Shown piece after piece: positions 8,499 through 17,720 of a stretch of DNA of 64,000 nucleotides. Location of the stretch: positions 434,001 through 498,000 of the forward strand of contig NZ_JAKVIL010000001.1 in the NCBI RefSeq assembly GCF_022601675.1, in the 5' to 3' direction. The DNA comes from Ancylobacter gelatini (lineage in GTDB: Bacteria; Pseudomonadota; Alphaproteobacteria; Rhizobiales; Xanthobacteraceae). Each line of letters opens with the position of its first letter. Position 1 is the stretch's first letter. A model generated the notes under the pieces. The model was not told the origin of the DNA. It saw nothing but the letters and a program-made list of their open reading frames with translations, and did not search any database. The position numbers and the translations under genes are program-made.

Positions 8499-10694
8499 TC
8501 ACATGACGTGTTCAAGCCGGATCGGCAGATCGCGCAGCCGCCGACCCGTCGCGTGAAACACCGCGTTGGAGATGGCCGCTGCGACGCCGACGACGCCGAT
8601 TTCACCCACGCCCTTCACGCCCGCGCGGTTGACCAGCCGGTCCTCCTCCGGGACCATGATGGCCTTGACATCGATGATGTCGGCATTCACCGGCAGCAGG
8701 TAATCGGCCAGGTTGGCGTTGATGTAGCTGGCGTTGCGGTCGTCGATTTCCGTGTGCTCGTGCAGCGCTGAACTGATCCCCCAGATCATGCCGCCGACGA
8801 ACTGGCCATGAACGGTGCGCGGATTGATGATCCGTCCGGCGGCAAAGGCGCCCACGGCGCGAGGGACCCGAATCTCGTGCGTCAGTGCGTGTATGCGCAC
8901 CTCGACAAACTGCGCGCCGAGAGCGAACTGGACGCGGTCGGGAAGATGCACCCCGCCCACCGGAAACGTCTTGCCGCGATACAAGCCCTTCATGCTGTCC
9001 GGCGGAACGCCATGTGGACGGGTCTCCGCGAATTCCTCGATGACCCCGATCCCCGACGCTTCCATCGCCGGCATGATCTCGGCCGGGGACGCGCCGTCCA
9101 CGCCGAGCCTCCGGCGGATGGCATCGCAGGCGGCCATGATGGCGGGCGCGACGCTGGCGGTCGAGGACGACCCGCCGGCGACGATGGCCGGAGGCAGGTC
9201 GGTATCGCCCAGCGACACAGTCACTCGCTCGACCGGCACGCCCAATTCCTCGGCCGCGACCTGCGCCATCATCGTGTACATGCCCTGGCCAAGCTCATGG
9301 CCGGCGCTCGACACATGGACGCGCCCATTCGCTGAGAGCCGGACGCGCGCTGCCGAATTCCCGGCATAGGTGGGATAGAATGCAGTGGCGCATCCCCAGC
9401 CGACCAGCCAGTCGCCATCGCGCATCGATCCCGGCTGGCTTGTCCGGCGCTTCCAGTCGAAGGCCGCCGCCGCCTCGTCGAAGCACCGCATCAGCGAGCG
9501 GCTGGTATAGGGCAGTCCGCCCACCGGCTCGGTCCGGGTGTCGTTGACTCGCCGAAGCTCGATCGGGTCCATGTCGAGCGTGTGAGCGAGTTCGTCCAGC
9601 GCCGTCTCGAGCGCGAAGGCGTAAGGCATTTCGCCCGGCGCCCTCATGAAGCCCGGCGTGGAGCGGTCGGTCGCCACGGTGTTCACCCGCGCCGAAATGT
9701 TCGGGCAGGCATAGAGCCGGGCGGTCATCGACACCGCGCCCATCGCGACCGCATCGCCGCGCGAGGTCAGCTCCCATCCCTCATGTCGCAGAGCGCTCAG
9801 TCGGCCCTCGCTGTCAGCCCCCAGCTGCACATGGTGCCGGGTCTCGGCGCGATAGCCCGAAACGGTGAAACCCTGCTCGCGCGTCGCCACCAGCTTGACC
9901 GGCCGCCCAATACGCCGCGCGGCGATAGCCACCAGGGCCGTGCGCTGTGTCAGAAAACCCTTCGCGCCAAAGGCGCCGCCGACATAGGTGCTGATGACGC
10001 GGATCCGTTCAGCGCCGATGCCAAGCTGCTCGGCGAGCCCGAACTTGACGTTGTTCACGTACTGGCTCGGTTCATGGACGGTCAGCCTGTCGCTCTCCCA
10101 CACGCACTGGGTCGCGAACTGCTCCATCGGATTCTGGTGCTGCGCCGGGGTGGAGTAATGAGCCTCGACTTTGACCGGCGCTGCCGCATACGCCGCGTCG
10201 AAATCGCCGACCCCGATGGTCATGGGTTCGAGCGTCTGGGTGGTGGCACTGGGCGAGTTCATGCCGGCGGCAAGCGACGGGTGAAGCTTGTAGGTGACAT
10301 CGATCCGGTGCGCCGCCTCGCGGGCCGCCTCGAACGTCTCGGCGACAACGACCGCAATCGGCTGGCCCCAATTGGCAATCTCGGCCGAACCCAGCGGACG
10401 ACGGGAATCCGATATGTAGCCGCCCTGATAGATCGCCGGCGTCTGCCTGATCTGATCGCCGATCGTCTCATGCGTCAGAATGTCGATGACACCGGGAACG
10501 GCTCGGGCAGCCGCGAGGTCGAACGCCTCGATGGTGCCCCGAGCAATCGCACTCATGTGCAAATAGGCATGGGCGGTGCGGGCGAGCCTCACATCGCTCG
10601 CATAGCGCGCCTCGCCCGTGACCTTGGCTCGCCCTTCATAGCGCGGCACCGGCTGCCCCAGGGTACTGGATTGGGGAAACAGCGTCTCGCTCAT
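8499..10694 (-). CDS. Aldehyde oxidoreductase molybdenum-binding subunit (PaoC/YagR-like)
   Basis: A 731-residue xanthine dehydrogenase family large subunit, which binds the molybdopterin cytosine dinucleotide cofactor and oxidises aldehydes to acids. The first 120 residues form the a/b hammerhead (RYEGRAKVTGEARYASD), followed by the Mo-binding domains with YVGGAFGAKG near residue 250, AGHELGQGMYT near 465 and the catalytic Glu in GVKGVGEIGVVG near residue 700. No signal peptide is present, so it would be exported by piggy-backing on the Tat-bearing 2Fe-2S subunit, as in E. coli PaoABC. Its start overlaps the FAD subunit stop by 4 bp. No XdhC/PaoD-type cofactor-insertion chaperone gene is present here. 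Confidence 0.92.
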   Translation of the reverse strand: MSETLFPQSSTLGQPVPRYEGRAKVTGEARYASDVRLARTAHAYLHMSAIARGTIEAFDLAAARAVPGVIDILTHETIGDQIRQTPAIYQGGYISDSRRPLGSAEIANWGQPIAVVVAETFEAAREAAHRIDVTYKLHPSLAAGMNSPSATTQTLEPMTIGVGDFDAAYAAAPVKVEAHYSTPAQHQNPMEQFATQCVWESDRLTVHEPSQYVNNVKFGLAEQLGIGAERIRVISTYVGGAFGAKGFLTQRTALVAIAARRIGRPVKLVATREQGFTVSGYRAETRHHVQLGADSEGRLSALRHEGWELTSRGDAVAMGAVSMTARLYACPNISARVNTVATDRSTPGFMRAPGEMPYAFALETALDELAHTLDMDPIELRRVNDTRTEPVGGLPYTSRSLMRCFDEAAAAFDWKRRTSQPGSMRDGDWLVGWGCATAFYPTYAGNSAARVRLSANGRVHVSSAGHELGQGMYTMMAQVAAEELGVPVERVTVSLGDTDLPPAIVAGGSSSTASVAPAIMAACDAIRRRLGVDGASPAEIMPAMEASGIGVIEEFAETRPHGVPPDSMKGLYRGKTFPVGGVHLPDRVQFALGAQFVEVRIHALTHEIRVPRAVGAFAAGRIINPRTVHGQFVGGMIWGISSALHEHTEIDDRNASYINANLADYLLPVNADIIDVKAIMVPEEDRLVNRAGVKGVGEIGVVGVAAAISNAVFHATGRRLRDLPIRLEHVM

Positions 10695-11656
10695 GGCTGG
10701 AACTCCATCGATGCGGCCTGCAACAGAGCACGCACCAGCGTCGACTGGCCGAGCTCAACCTTGAAGGCGTTGTGGGATTGGGGAGTGGCATCGGCGAATG
10801 CCGCCCGCGCGGCGGTGCGTGCCACCTCCGCGGTCAGGGGGCGGCCGCGCAGCGCCGCTTCAGCTTCGAGCGCCCGCCACGGCACGGTGGCAACCCCGCC
10901 CAGCGCGATGCGGGCATTGCGCACGACATCGCCGTCCAGATCCACCGCAACCGCAGCGGATGCGACGGCGAACTCGTAGGATTGCCGATCCCGGATCTTC
11001 AAATAGAGCGAGCGGCGGGTCCATGCGCCTGAGGGAACGACGAACTCAGTGATGATCTCGCCCGACAGCAAATTGGTCTCCAGATGCGGGATCGTACCCG
11101 GCCGCCGATGCAGCGATGCAAACGGGAGGCGGCGGCTGCCGCGCGGGCCAGCGACGTTGACCGATGCGTCCAGTGCCAGAAGCGCCTGCGCAAAATCCCC
11201 CGGATAGGTCGCGATGCAGTGGTCGCTGGTTCCGAGCACCGCGTGCGAGCGGTTCGCGCCCTCCAGCGCCGCGCAGCCGCTGCCTGGCACGCGCTTGTTG
11301 CAGGCGCTCCAGGAAGTATCGCGAAAATAGGCGCAGCGCGTTCGCTGCAACACGTTGCCGCCAAGGCTCGCCATGTTGCGGAGCTGGGCGCTGGCGGCGA
11401 GAGACAGGCTCTGCGCGATCACCGGATAATGGGCGAGGACATCAGGATGGGCCGCGACCTCCGCCATCCTGGCAAAGGCGCCGAGACGCAGGCTTACGCC
11501 ATCCCATCTGATGTGCCCGTACTCGCCACGCAGCGCATTCAGGTCGATGACGCGCTCGGGCCGGATGACCTCGAGCTTCATGAGGTCCAGAACCGTCGTG
11601 CCTCCGGCAAGGAAAGCGACGGATGAGTCCGGCTCGGCCGCCAGAATATCCCGCAT
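10691..11656 (-). CDS. Aldehyde oxidoreductase FAD-binding subunit (PaoB/YagS-like), N-terminus interrupted
   Basis: This is the flavin subunit of the three-part enzyme; 321 residues from ATG 11656. The FAD loop FLAGGTTVLDLMK and the second motif AQLRNMASLGGNV are present, as are Cys residues (CAYF, SACNKR, SGCAAL) like those binding the extra 4Fe-4S cluster in PaoB. The natural start seems to be ATG 11710, two bases after the stop of the upstream gene and with AGGTGG before it. That frame reads MRACHY, then TAG at 11690-11692, then RPSSTAAAV, the usual N-terminus of this family. The shorter form from 11656 would lack 18 residues. Either a nonsense mutation, a sequencing error or use of a later start explains this. 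Confidence 0.85.
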   Translation of the reverse strand: MRDILAAEPDSSVAFLAGGTTVLDLMKLEVIRPERVIDLNALRGEYGHIRWDGVSLRLGAFARMAEVAAHPDVLAHYPVIAQSLSLAASAQLRNMASLGGNVLQRTRCAYFRDTSWSACNKRVPGSGCAALEGANRSHAVLGTSDHCIATYPGDFAQALLALDASVNVAGPRGSRRLPFASLHRRPGTIPHLETNLLSGEIITEFVVPSGAWTRRSLYLKIRDRQSYEFAVASAAVAVDLDGDVVRNARIALGGVATVPWRALEAEAALRGRPLTAEVARTAARAAFADATPQSHNAFKVELGQSTLVRALLQAASMEFQP

Positions 11657-11712
11657 CTCCAGAACTGCTGCGGCCGTCGACGAGGGGCGCTAATAGTGGC
11701 ACGCACGCATGG

Positions 11713-12336
11713 CTAGCCACCTGCCATCTGGTCGCGGGCCTGCATGACGGCAGCGACGATGTTGGGATAGGCGGCGCACCGGCATATGTTGCCGCTCATA
11801 TATTCGCGGATACCGGCTGGCGTGTCTGCATGCCCCTCGCTGACGCAGCCGATGGCCGAGAGGATCTGGCCCGGCGTGCAGTACCCGCACTGGAAGGCAT
11901 CGTGATCGATGAAGGCCTGCTGCATCGGATGCAGGTCGCCATCCGGTCGCGCCAGCCCCTCGATAGTCGTCACCTCACGCTGCTGGCTTGAGACGGCGAG
12001 GGTCAGACAGGAAAGCTCACGGCTGCCATCGATCAGCACGGTGCAGGCGCCGCACTGGCCGTGGTCGCATCCCTTTTTCGAACCGGTCAGTCCAATATGC
12101 TCGCGCAGCGCGTCCAGCAGGGTGGTGCGCGCATCCAGTTCGACCGCATGCGTGCTTCCATTTACACGCAAGGTCATTGCGAGCGGCTGGTGCGCTTCCG
12201 GCGTTCGTGACGCGCGCGCCGGTTGCGCGGTGGCATCGCCCGACAGTAGAGGCATGGCACCCGTCAGAGCCGATCCGATAAGAAATCGGCGTCGATTGCT
12301 GGAGTAGCCGCCTGCTCTGGTTTTCTCGTCGTCCAT
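11713..12336 (-). CDS. Aldehyde oxidoreductase 2Fe-2S subunit with Tat signal (PaoA/YagT-like)
   Basis: A 207-residue small subunit carrying two 2Fe-2S clusters that pass electrons from the Mo site toward FAD. Starting at ATG 12336 gives a Tat signal, SSNRRRFLIGSALTGA, so the complex is probably exported to the periplasm. The plant-type ferredoxin cluster ligands are in GCDHGQCGACTV followed by a Cys in ELSC; the second cluster ligands are FQCGYCTPGQ and GNICRCAAYP. It is the first gene of the paoABC-like operon and is followed after 2 bp by the apparent original start of the FAD subunit gene. Confidence 0.92.
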   Translation of the reverse strand: MDDEKTRAGGYSSNRRRFLIGSALTGAMPLLSGDATAQPARASRTPEAHQPLAMTLRVNGSTHAVELDARTTLLDALREHIGLTGSKKGCDHGQCGACTVLIDGSRELSCLTLAVSSQQREVTTIEGLARPDGDLHPMQQAFIDHDAFQCGYCTPGQILSAIGCVSEGHADTPAGIREYMSGNICRCAAYPNIVAAVMQARDQMAGG

Positions 12337-12701
12337 TACCCATCCCGACCGTGAAGACGCATTCTCACTGCACTTCAGATCAGCATGCCGTTGCGGCATA
12401 TGGATATGCAGATCCGATCAGAGACCGGCCCGATCGTTTCAATGAGGGCAATGGCGCCTGGGGACGTGAACGTCCTACGTCTTTCTTTCCGCCGCAGGTC
12501 GCCAGGCCAGATCCACAAAAAGCATGGTGACCATCCGCTCCCACGCGGAAGGCGCCGTGACCGCCTATGTCACCTATCCGCATTGGCGGTCTGCGCATCC
12601 ATAGGTCGCGGCGTCAATTCGGCGACGCCGCCGGGGCGAGTGGAGAGCACGATCCATATTTGCCCGGGCCGCAGGGGCGCCCACTGAATGGAAAAAACAA
12701 C
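12337..12701. other. Intergenic stretch upstream of the aldehyde oxidoreductase operon
   Basis: No complete gene is seen. On the minus strand a short open stretch around 12490-12560 reads SAWERMVTMLF, which loosely resembles the C-terminus of a TetR-type regulator, but it is only about 30 codons between stops and is not called. The promoter of the minus-strand oxidoreductase operon should lie in the part nearest 12337. The far end holds the 3' flank of the minus-strand hydrolase gene at 12702. Confidence 0.35.
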
Positions 12702-13619
12702 TTAAGGAGTTTTCACGAAGCGGCTGATAGCATCCACCACGCCGGGCGCGAGTGCTAGATCGGCAGCGGCATAGGTCGCGAGGTTGGCACCGGGTTCGTC
12801 GGAGGTGACTTGTTTCAAGACATGGTTTGTATCCGGCAGGGTGACGAGCGTCGCGTGCGCCGCCGCCTGCAGTCGCTCGGCATCAGCGACTGATACCTGA
12901 AGGTCGCGCTGCCCTTGAAGGATCAGTATCGGCAGTATCGTATTGGCTGCCAGTACGGCGGGATCCAGTGCGAAGATGCTGATGAGGAACCCCTGCACGG
13001 CAGGATTGAACAAGGGTGTGAGCGCTGGCTGTAACTCGGCTGTGTTGACGTACCGCCCGGCCGAAAGTTCGTCGATTGCCTGATCGGCCGCGTTCAGGAA
13101 CGGCGCATTGGCGGGATTGGCGCGCAACTGCTCCTTGAGCACGTTGCCGAGCGGTCGCCCCGCCGTGGCGATGAGAATCAGGCCGCAAAGATGGTCCACC
13201 TTCCCGGCAGCCGCGAGCGCGACAAGGCCTCCTTCGCTATGACCGAGCAGCCAGACGCATTGCGCGCCCGTCCGCGCCCTGATCGAACGGATCCAGGCAT
13301 CGGTGTCGTGGACATAATCGGCGATCGTCACTGCATTTGCGTCGGGGACGGCGCCCTGGCTGCGGAACATGCCGCGCTTGTCGATGCGCACGCTGCCAAT
13401 GCCCTGTTCGGCCAGACCTTCCGCGAGCAGGCGATACGGCGCGGCGCGTATACCCAATGGGCTGTTACCGTCTTGGTCCGTGGGGCCAGAGCCAGGGATC
13501 ATCAGGATTACCGGCGCATCGCTTGCCGGCATGATCATCGTCCCCCGCAGCGGCCCATTGGGACCAGTCGCTTCTATATCGCCGCTAGCCTGCGCGAGGG
13601 TGCCCACAGACGCGCTCAT
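12702..13619 (-). CDS. Alpha/beta hydrolase (S33-like)
   Basis: A 305-residue hydrolase. The nucleophile elbow is GHSEGG near residue 150, the oxyanion region PGSGPTDQDGN lies near residue 47, a catalytic Asp is likely in LQGQRD, and His in LPDTNHVLK. Proteins of this type (alpha/beta hydrolases with a PGSGPTDRDGN motif) are esterases or peptidases of unknown substrate, often exported; here no clear signal peptide is seen, though the first 15 residues are moderately hydrophobic. The start overlaps the stop of the upstream NAD-binding protein gene by 4 bp (ATGA), so the two are translated together. Confidence 0.85.
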   Translation of the reverse strand: MSASVGTLAQASGDIEATGPNGPLRGTMIMPASDAPVILMIPGSGPTDQDGNSPLGIRAAPYRLLAEGLAEQGIGSVRIDKRGMFRSQGAVPDANAVTIADYVHDTDAWIRSIRARTGAQCVWLLGHSEGGLVALAAAGKVDHLCGLILIATAGRPLGNVLKEQLRANPANAPFLNAADQAIDELSAGRYVNTAELQPALTPLFNPAVQGFLISIFALDPAVLAANTILPILILQGQRDLQVSVADAERLQAAAHATLVTLPDTNHVLKQVTSDEPGANLATYAAADLALAPGVVDAISRFVKTP

Positions 13620-14281
13620 TGTCCGTCGCCGCCTGCGAGGGAGTTGACGGCTTCCGCAATCGGTGTCGATCCGCCGGTTACTTCCAGGATTGATCGGCTG
13701 ACATCGGGGCGAGCCATCAGAGCGATGAGCGTATCGGCCACATCGTCGCGTCGGATCTTCTGGTGGACCTTCGCCAGCCCCAGATCGACGGTTCCGACGC
13801 CCGGCTCATTCGTGAGCGCCGAGGGCCTCAGTATTACCCAGTCGAGAGCCGTGAGCACGATCTGAGTTTCCGCCTTCTTCTTCTCGACCATGTAATGCTC
13901 GAAATCGTCGTCCATCCGCCGCTCGCGCCACGCTTCGGGGAAGACGGAAACGAGATAGAACCGGCGGACGGCAGCGATCTCCATCGCGCGCGCGACCTTG
14001 CCGGGACCGTCGCCATCGACGGCGGCTGTGGCCTCGGGGCCATCCCGGCCCCCGGCGCCGGCGGTAAACAGCACGATGTCATGGCCTTTGATCGATTGGG
14101 CCAAGCGTTCCGGCGTGTCCTTGGCGACGTCCCCGAGGACGGCGCCGATACCCCGGCGGGCCAGGGCGGCCGCCTGCTTGTCGCTTCGGACCATTCCGGT
14201 GACCGTGTGGCCCTGCGCGACCAGGCGATCCGCAACCCGGCCGCCGACGCCACCGGTGATCCCGATGATATAGACAATCAT
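13616..14281 (-). CDS. NAD(P)-binding atypical SDR (NmrA/SDR-a like)
   Basis: A 221-residue Rossmann-fold protein. The cofactor loop is IIGITGGVGGRVADRLV at residues 5-21, a variant of GxxGxxG, with VRSDKQ as the likely position selecting the nucleotide. FYLVSVFPEAW and LRPSALT correspond to the atypical-SDR active-site region. There is no Tyr-x3-Lys dyad of classical SDRs. Family members serve as NADPH sensors, quinone oxidoreductases or sugar epimerase relatives. The gene precedes and overlaps the hydrolase gene and follows the DJ-1-like gene by about 60 bp, so the three may form one minus-strand operon. Confidence 0.85.
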   Translation of the reverse strand: MIVYIIGITGGVGGRVADRLVAQGHTVTGMVRSDKQAAALARRGIGAVLGDVAKDTPERLAQSIKGHDIVLFTAGAGGRDGPEATAAVDGDGPGKVARAMEIAAVRRFYLVSVFPEAWRERRMDDDFEHYMVEKKKAETQIVLTALDWVILRPSALTNEPGVGTVDLGLAKVHQKIRRDDVADTLIALMARPDVSRSILEVTGGSTPIAEAVNSLAGGDGQ

Positions 14282-14343
14282 CTTCTGTCTCCTTGGCCGA
14301 AGGCGAACTCCGCCACGCTGTCATGGCGGAGCGCGGTGTCCGT

Positions 14344-15042
14344 TCAGACGGTCCTGAACGTGCCCTCGCTTAGTGCGGCGATCAGCACGCGCGCCGCTTC
14401 CTCCGAGGAGGCGGGGTTCTGCCCGGTGATGAGCTGGCCATCCACGACCGTGTGGACGCCCCAGTCCTTGACCTTCGAGAATACGGCCCCAAGGCTCAGA
14501 AGCTCGTCCTCGACCAGGAACGGCACCACCTTGTCGAGCCCCACCGCCGCTTCCTCGCTGTTGGTGAAACCGGTCAAGTGGCGGCCGCTCACGAACGGGC
14601 TGCCATCAGCCTTCTTGACCCGATGCAGAACGCCCGGGGCATGGCAGACCAGAGCGATGGTCTTGCCGGCGGCGATGAAGGATTCGATCAGGCCGATGGA
14701 GGTCTCGTCTTCCGCCAGATCCCACATCGGGCCGTGTCCGCCGGGGTAGAACACCGTGTCGAAGTCGTTCTGGTCGACGCTGTCGAGGCGCACCGTCCGG
14801 GCGAGTTGCGCATTGGCGGCCTCGTCGGCGGTGAAGCGACGCGTGAGGTCGGTCTGGAACATCGGCTCGTCGCTCTTGGGATCCAGCGGCGGCTGCCCGC
14901 CTTTGGGAGAGGCCAGCGTGATCTCGGCCCCGGCGTCCTTGAACGCGTAATAGGGAGCCGCCAGTTCCTCCAGCCAGAAGCCGGTCTTCTTTCCCGTATC
15001 GCCGAGCGTGTCGTGCGACGTGAGTACCATGAGGACTTTCAT
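14344..15042 (-). CDS. DJ-1/PfpI family protein (class I glutamine amidotransferase-like)
   Basis: A 232-residue protein beginning at ATG 15042 (MKVLMVLTSHDTLGDTGKKTGFWLEE), with AAGGGA upstream. The nucleophile elbow ALVCHAPG contains the conserved Cys, preceded by the acidic position in YPGGHGPMWDL. This subgroup includes Hsp31-like chaperone/glyoxalase III proteins that handle methylglyoxal or protein glycation. It is divergent from a LysR gene at 15192 with 149 bp between, so it is probably the main target of that regulator. The exact activity cannot be read from the sequence. Confidence 0.88.
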   Translation of the reverse strand: MKVLMVLTSHDTLGDTGKKTGFWLEELAAPYYAFKDAGAEITLASPKGGQPPLDPKSDEPMFQTDLTRRFTADEAANAQLARTVRLDSVDQNDFDTVFYPGGHGPMWDLAEDETSIGLIESFIAAGKTIALVCHAPGVLHRVKKADGSPFVSGRHLTGFTNSEEAAVGLDKVVPFLVEDELLSLGAVFSKVKDWGVHTVVDGQLITGQNPASSEEAARVLIAALSEGTFRTV

Positions 15043-15191
15043 TGCACCGTATCCCTTGTCTGATGCCATCGCCGGGGCTCGTCTGTCGGGCCTGCCGTGC
15101 GGGCTATTCGTTGGAGCGAATATGGCCCCAAGTGAATTATTCAAGAAATTTACTTCTTTGATTTCAGTTATTGGTATTTCTATATAACTGG

Positions 15192-16157
15192 ATGAAGTAC
15201 GACCTGAACCTGCTCCCGGTGTTTGTCGCTCTGATGGAAGAGCGCAGCGTCACGCGCGCTGCGCTGCGCCTCGGCATCACCCAGCCCGCCCTTTCCAACG
15301 CACTGAACCGGCTGCGGGACACGCTTCGCGATCCGCTTTTTGTTCGGGAACGGTATGGCATCCGGCCGACCCCTCTCGCCGAAGAGATCGCGTCGACCAT
15401 CGAGGCCGCTCTGGCGCAACTCGACGCCATCATCGTGGACCAGCAGGAGTTCGACCCCGGTACGGCAGAGCATCTGTTCGCCCTGGCGCCCAACAGCTAC
15501 GCGGAACTGGTGCTGATGCCGGCGCTTGTGATGAAGCTCCGCGATCTGGCGCCCGGGATCAGGATACAGCTGACACCTTTCGGCAATGATCTGGCCGACA
15601 CTGGCGTCATCTCGGGCACCACGGCCATGGTGCTCGGCCGGATCGTCGACCCGCCCGACAATCTGGTTCTCCAGCATCTCATGGATGATGGTCTTGCCTG
15701 CGTCGTGCGGGCGGATCATCCAATTGTGCGAAACGTGATCACCCGGAAGATTTATGAAAGCCTGAAGCATGTGAACGTCCTTCCGCCGGGTCGCATTCGT
15801 GCTGGCCTCCACCAGGCGCTTGGTCAGCAGAACCTGAAGAGGAACGTGGTGGTCTCGGTCACCCACTTCATGGCCGTGCCGGAAATGATCGCCGTAACGG
15901 ATTACTGCGCGACGCTGCCCATGCTGATCTGCCGGGCGTTGGAGCGGGATGCCCGCTTGAAGGTGCTTCCGGCGCCGGTCGATCTTGGTACGTTCCCGGT
16001 CCAGATGGGATGGCATGTCCGCTATCGGCACGATCCCGCACATCGATGGCTGCGAACGCTGATCGGTGAACTGGCGGCAGAACTGATGGGCGGGCTGCGT
16101 GCACCCCAGAAAGCGATCACTCGTCCTCGCGGCGCGACCAGCCCGAAGGAGGGGTGA
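15192..16157 (+). CDS. LysR family transcriptional regulator (NodD/NahR-like)
   Basis: A 321-residue regulator. The start MKYDLNLLPVFVALMEERSVTRAA is typical of the NahR/NodD/LinR branch, with the HTH at residues 12-60 (LGITQPALSNALNRLR) and the effector domain at about 90-300. Members of this branch respond to small aromatic or related inducers. The gene is divergent from the DJ-1-like gene; the intergenic region is AT-rich (15125-15185), as expected for a shared promoter. I looked for a T-N11-A operator but several equivalent placements exist, so none is called. Confidence 0.9.
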   Translation: MKYDLNLLPVFVALMEERSVTRAALRLGITQPALSNALNRLRDTLRDPLFVRERYGIRPTPLAEEIASTIEAALAQLDAIIVDQQEFDPGTAEHLFALAPNSYAELVLMPALVMKLRDLAPGIRIQLTPFGNDLADTGVISGTTAMVLGRIVDPPDNLVLQHLMDDGLACVVRADHPIVRNVITRKIYESLKHVNVLPPGRIRAGLHQALGQQNLKRNVVVSVTHFMAVPEMIAVTDYCATLPMLICRALERDARLKVLPAPVDLGTFPVQMGWHVRYRHDPAHRWLRTLIGELAAELMGGLRAPQKAITRPRGATSPKEG

Positions 16158-16604
16158 TAGAGGGAATGCCCGACCTCGGACGGCAGATCGGCTCGGCCTG
16201 CTTTCAGCCCGTCAATCCGCGTCACATAGTCATAACGGGCGTGACGTTCGATAATGTTGAGCAGATCTGCGAATGTCGGTTTCATCATTGAAGCCACCCG
16301 TCCTGCATCGGCGACCGGGATGACCGTCTGTGGTGGCCGCCAGCGGTGGATCGATGGCCCAACCCACTCTCCTCGCCAGATCATCAGCCATGCATGCCGC
16401 GCACTACGCAAATCCCATCAACAACACGCTGGATTCTCTCATACGGCACAGCGACCTGGATGCCGCTAGCGCCGGCATCGCTGAATGAGAGTGGCGAGCT
16501 AGTCGATGATAGGATCCGCTTAGACCACGCCACACGCAGATCCCTATGTTCCAGGAAACCGCGCGGGCCGAGAGCCCGGCTGCGGAACTCCCGGAGCATG
16601 GAAC
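16158..16604. other. Intergenic stretch between LysR and Gfo/Idh/MocA genes
   Basis: No gene is called. On the minus strand a frame beginning at about 16288 (MMKPTFADLLNIIERHARYD) is open for about 88 codons, but it runs 136 bp into the end of the plus-strand LysR gene and matches no family I know. A hairpin-like GCGCGGGCCGAGAGCCCGGC is present near 16560-16580, just upstream of the next gene start. A promoter for the oxidoreductase gene is expected here but not identifiable. Confidence 0.35.
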
Positions 16605-17711
16605 ATGACAAACAGGAAATTCGGCGTCGGCATCATCGGTGCGGACACGAAGGCCAGTTGGGCGGCCGCCTCACATATACCGGCGTTGCAGTCGCAACCG
16701 CGACTTGTTCTGGCGGCAGTGGCGACACGAAGGGAAGAGAGTGCAAGGGCTGCCGCCGAAGCTTTCGGGGCAGAGCGCTGGTTTGCCGATCCTTACGCGA
16801 TGATCTACGACGACGCTGTCGACCTCGTCACGGTCGCCGTGAACGTTCCTGCTCACAAGGACCTGGTGCTCGCGGCACTCGCGGCCGGGAAGGCGGTCTA
16901 CTGCGAAAGCCCTCTCGGCTCGACTTTGGCCGAGACCGAGGAGATGGCGGCTGCCGTCGGTTCGTTGCACACCGCGATCGGGCTGCAGGGGCGCCAGAAC
17001 CCCGCCGTCCGCCGGGCAGCGGAGATGATCGCAGCCGGAAATCTCGGCCGGCTGATGTCGGCCCGGGTCGGCGCCACGACGTTCGGTTACGGCCCGGAGT
17101 CGCCGAAGGCTTATGACTACTTCAACAAGGCCGCCTCGGGCGCGAGCTTCATGACCATCACGGTGGGGCACGTGCTGGATGTCGTCGAGGCCCTGCTCGG
17201 CGAGATCACCGAGGTCGACGCGCGCACCGAGCTGCCCTGGCCGGAGATCAGGATCGTCGATACTGGCGAGACATCCGTTCGCGAAATCCCCGATCATCTG
17301 GATCTCATCGCCAAGACCTCGAGCGGCGCGCCGGTTTCCGTCCAGATCCTGGCCGGCGTACCGGCGGATGAAGCCAACTTCGTTTTCGAGATCCGCGGCT
17401 CGAACGGATGGCTCAAACTTACCGGCAACCACCTCGCGGGTGTTCAGGTCGGCGACCTTACCCTGTCTTCCAGCCTCGAGTTCGCCAAGCCCGATGCCCC
17501 CATAGCCTCCGGTGTGGGTCCAACAGCCGCCGATTTCTGGGCCGGTGCCGCGATCAATGTGGGAGAGGTCTATGCCTGTCTCGTCCGTGATCTGGCGACC
17601 GGCACTTACGACACGCCGGGCTTTTCTCACGCGCTCCACAACAGCCGCCTCGTCGCCATGGTTGAGCGGGCGGCACGGACGGGCGAACGCCAATTCGCCG
17701 TAGGATCCTGA
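16605..17711 (+). CDS. Gfo/Idh/MocA family oxidoreductase (Gal80-like)
   Basis: A 368-residue NAD(P)-dependent oxidoreductase-type protein. The N-terminal Rossmann domain reads GVGIIGADTKASWAA, the acid/loop AVATRREES follows, and the C-terminal alpha/beta domain spans about residues 125-360. The normally conserved E-K-P motif, whose Lys helps bind cofactor and substrate, is here C-E-S-P-L-G near residue 102. Loss of that Lys is typical of the Gal80-like branch, some members of which are regulators rather than enzymes. It stands alone on the plus strand, followed by the remnants of other genes. Confidence 0.88.
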   Translation: MTNRKFGVGIIGADTKASWAAASHIPALQSQPRLVLAAVATRREESARAAAEAFGAERWFADPYAMIYDDAVDLVTVAVNVPAHKDLVLAALAAGKAVYCESPLGSTLAETEEMAAAVGSLHTAIGLQGRQNPAVRRAAEMIAAGNLGRLMSARVGATTFGYGPESPKAYDYFNKAASGASFMTITVGHVLDVVEALLGEITEVDARTELPWPEIRIVDTGETSVREIPDHLDLIAKTSSGAPVSVQILAGVPADEANFVFEIRGSNGWLKLTGNHLAGVQVGDLTLSSSLEFAKPDAPIASGVGPTAADFWAGAAINVGEVYACLVRDLATGTYDTPGFSHALHNSRLVAMVERAARTGERQFAVGS

Positions 17712-17720
17712 ACAATTGGC

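Noticed and set aside
9582-10979. Long plus-strand open frame opposite the molybdopterin gene
   Set aside because: Its sequence is low-complexity Arg-rich and mirrors the minus-strand genes of the aldehyde oxidoreductase, so it is a GC-rich shadow.
12490-12560. Possible TetR-like C-terminal fragment (SAWERMVTMLF) on the minus strand
   Set aside because: Only about 30 codons between stops and weak resemblance; not enough to call a remnant.
16022-16288. Minus-strand frame starting MMKPTFADLLNIIERHARYD
   Set aside because: About half of it is antisense to the LysR gene ending at 16157 and it resembles no family I know; its composition is not clearly coding.
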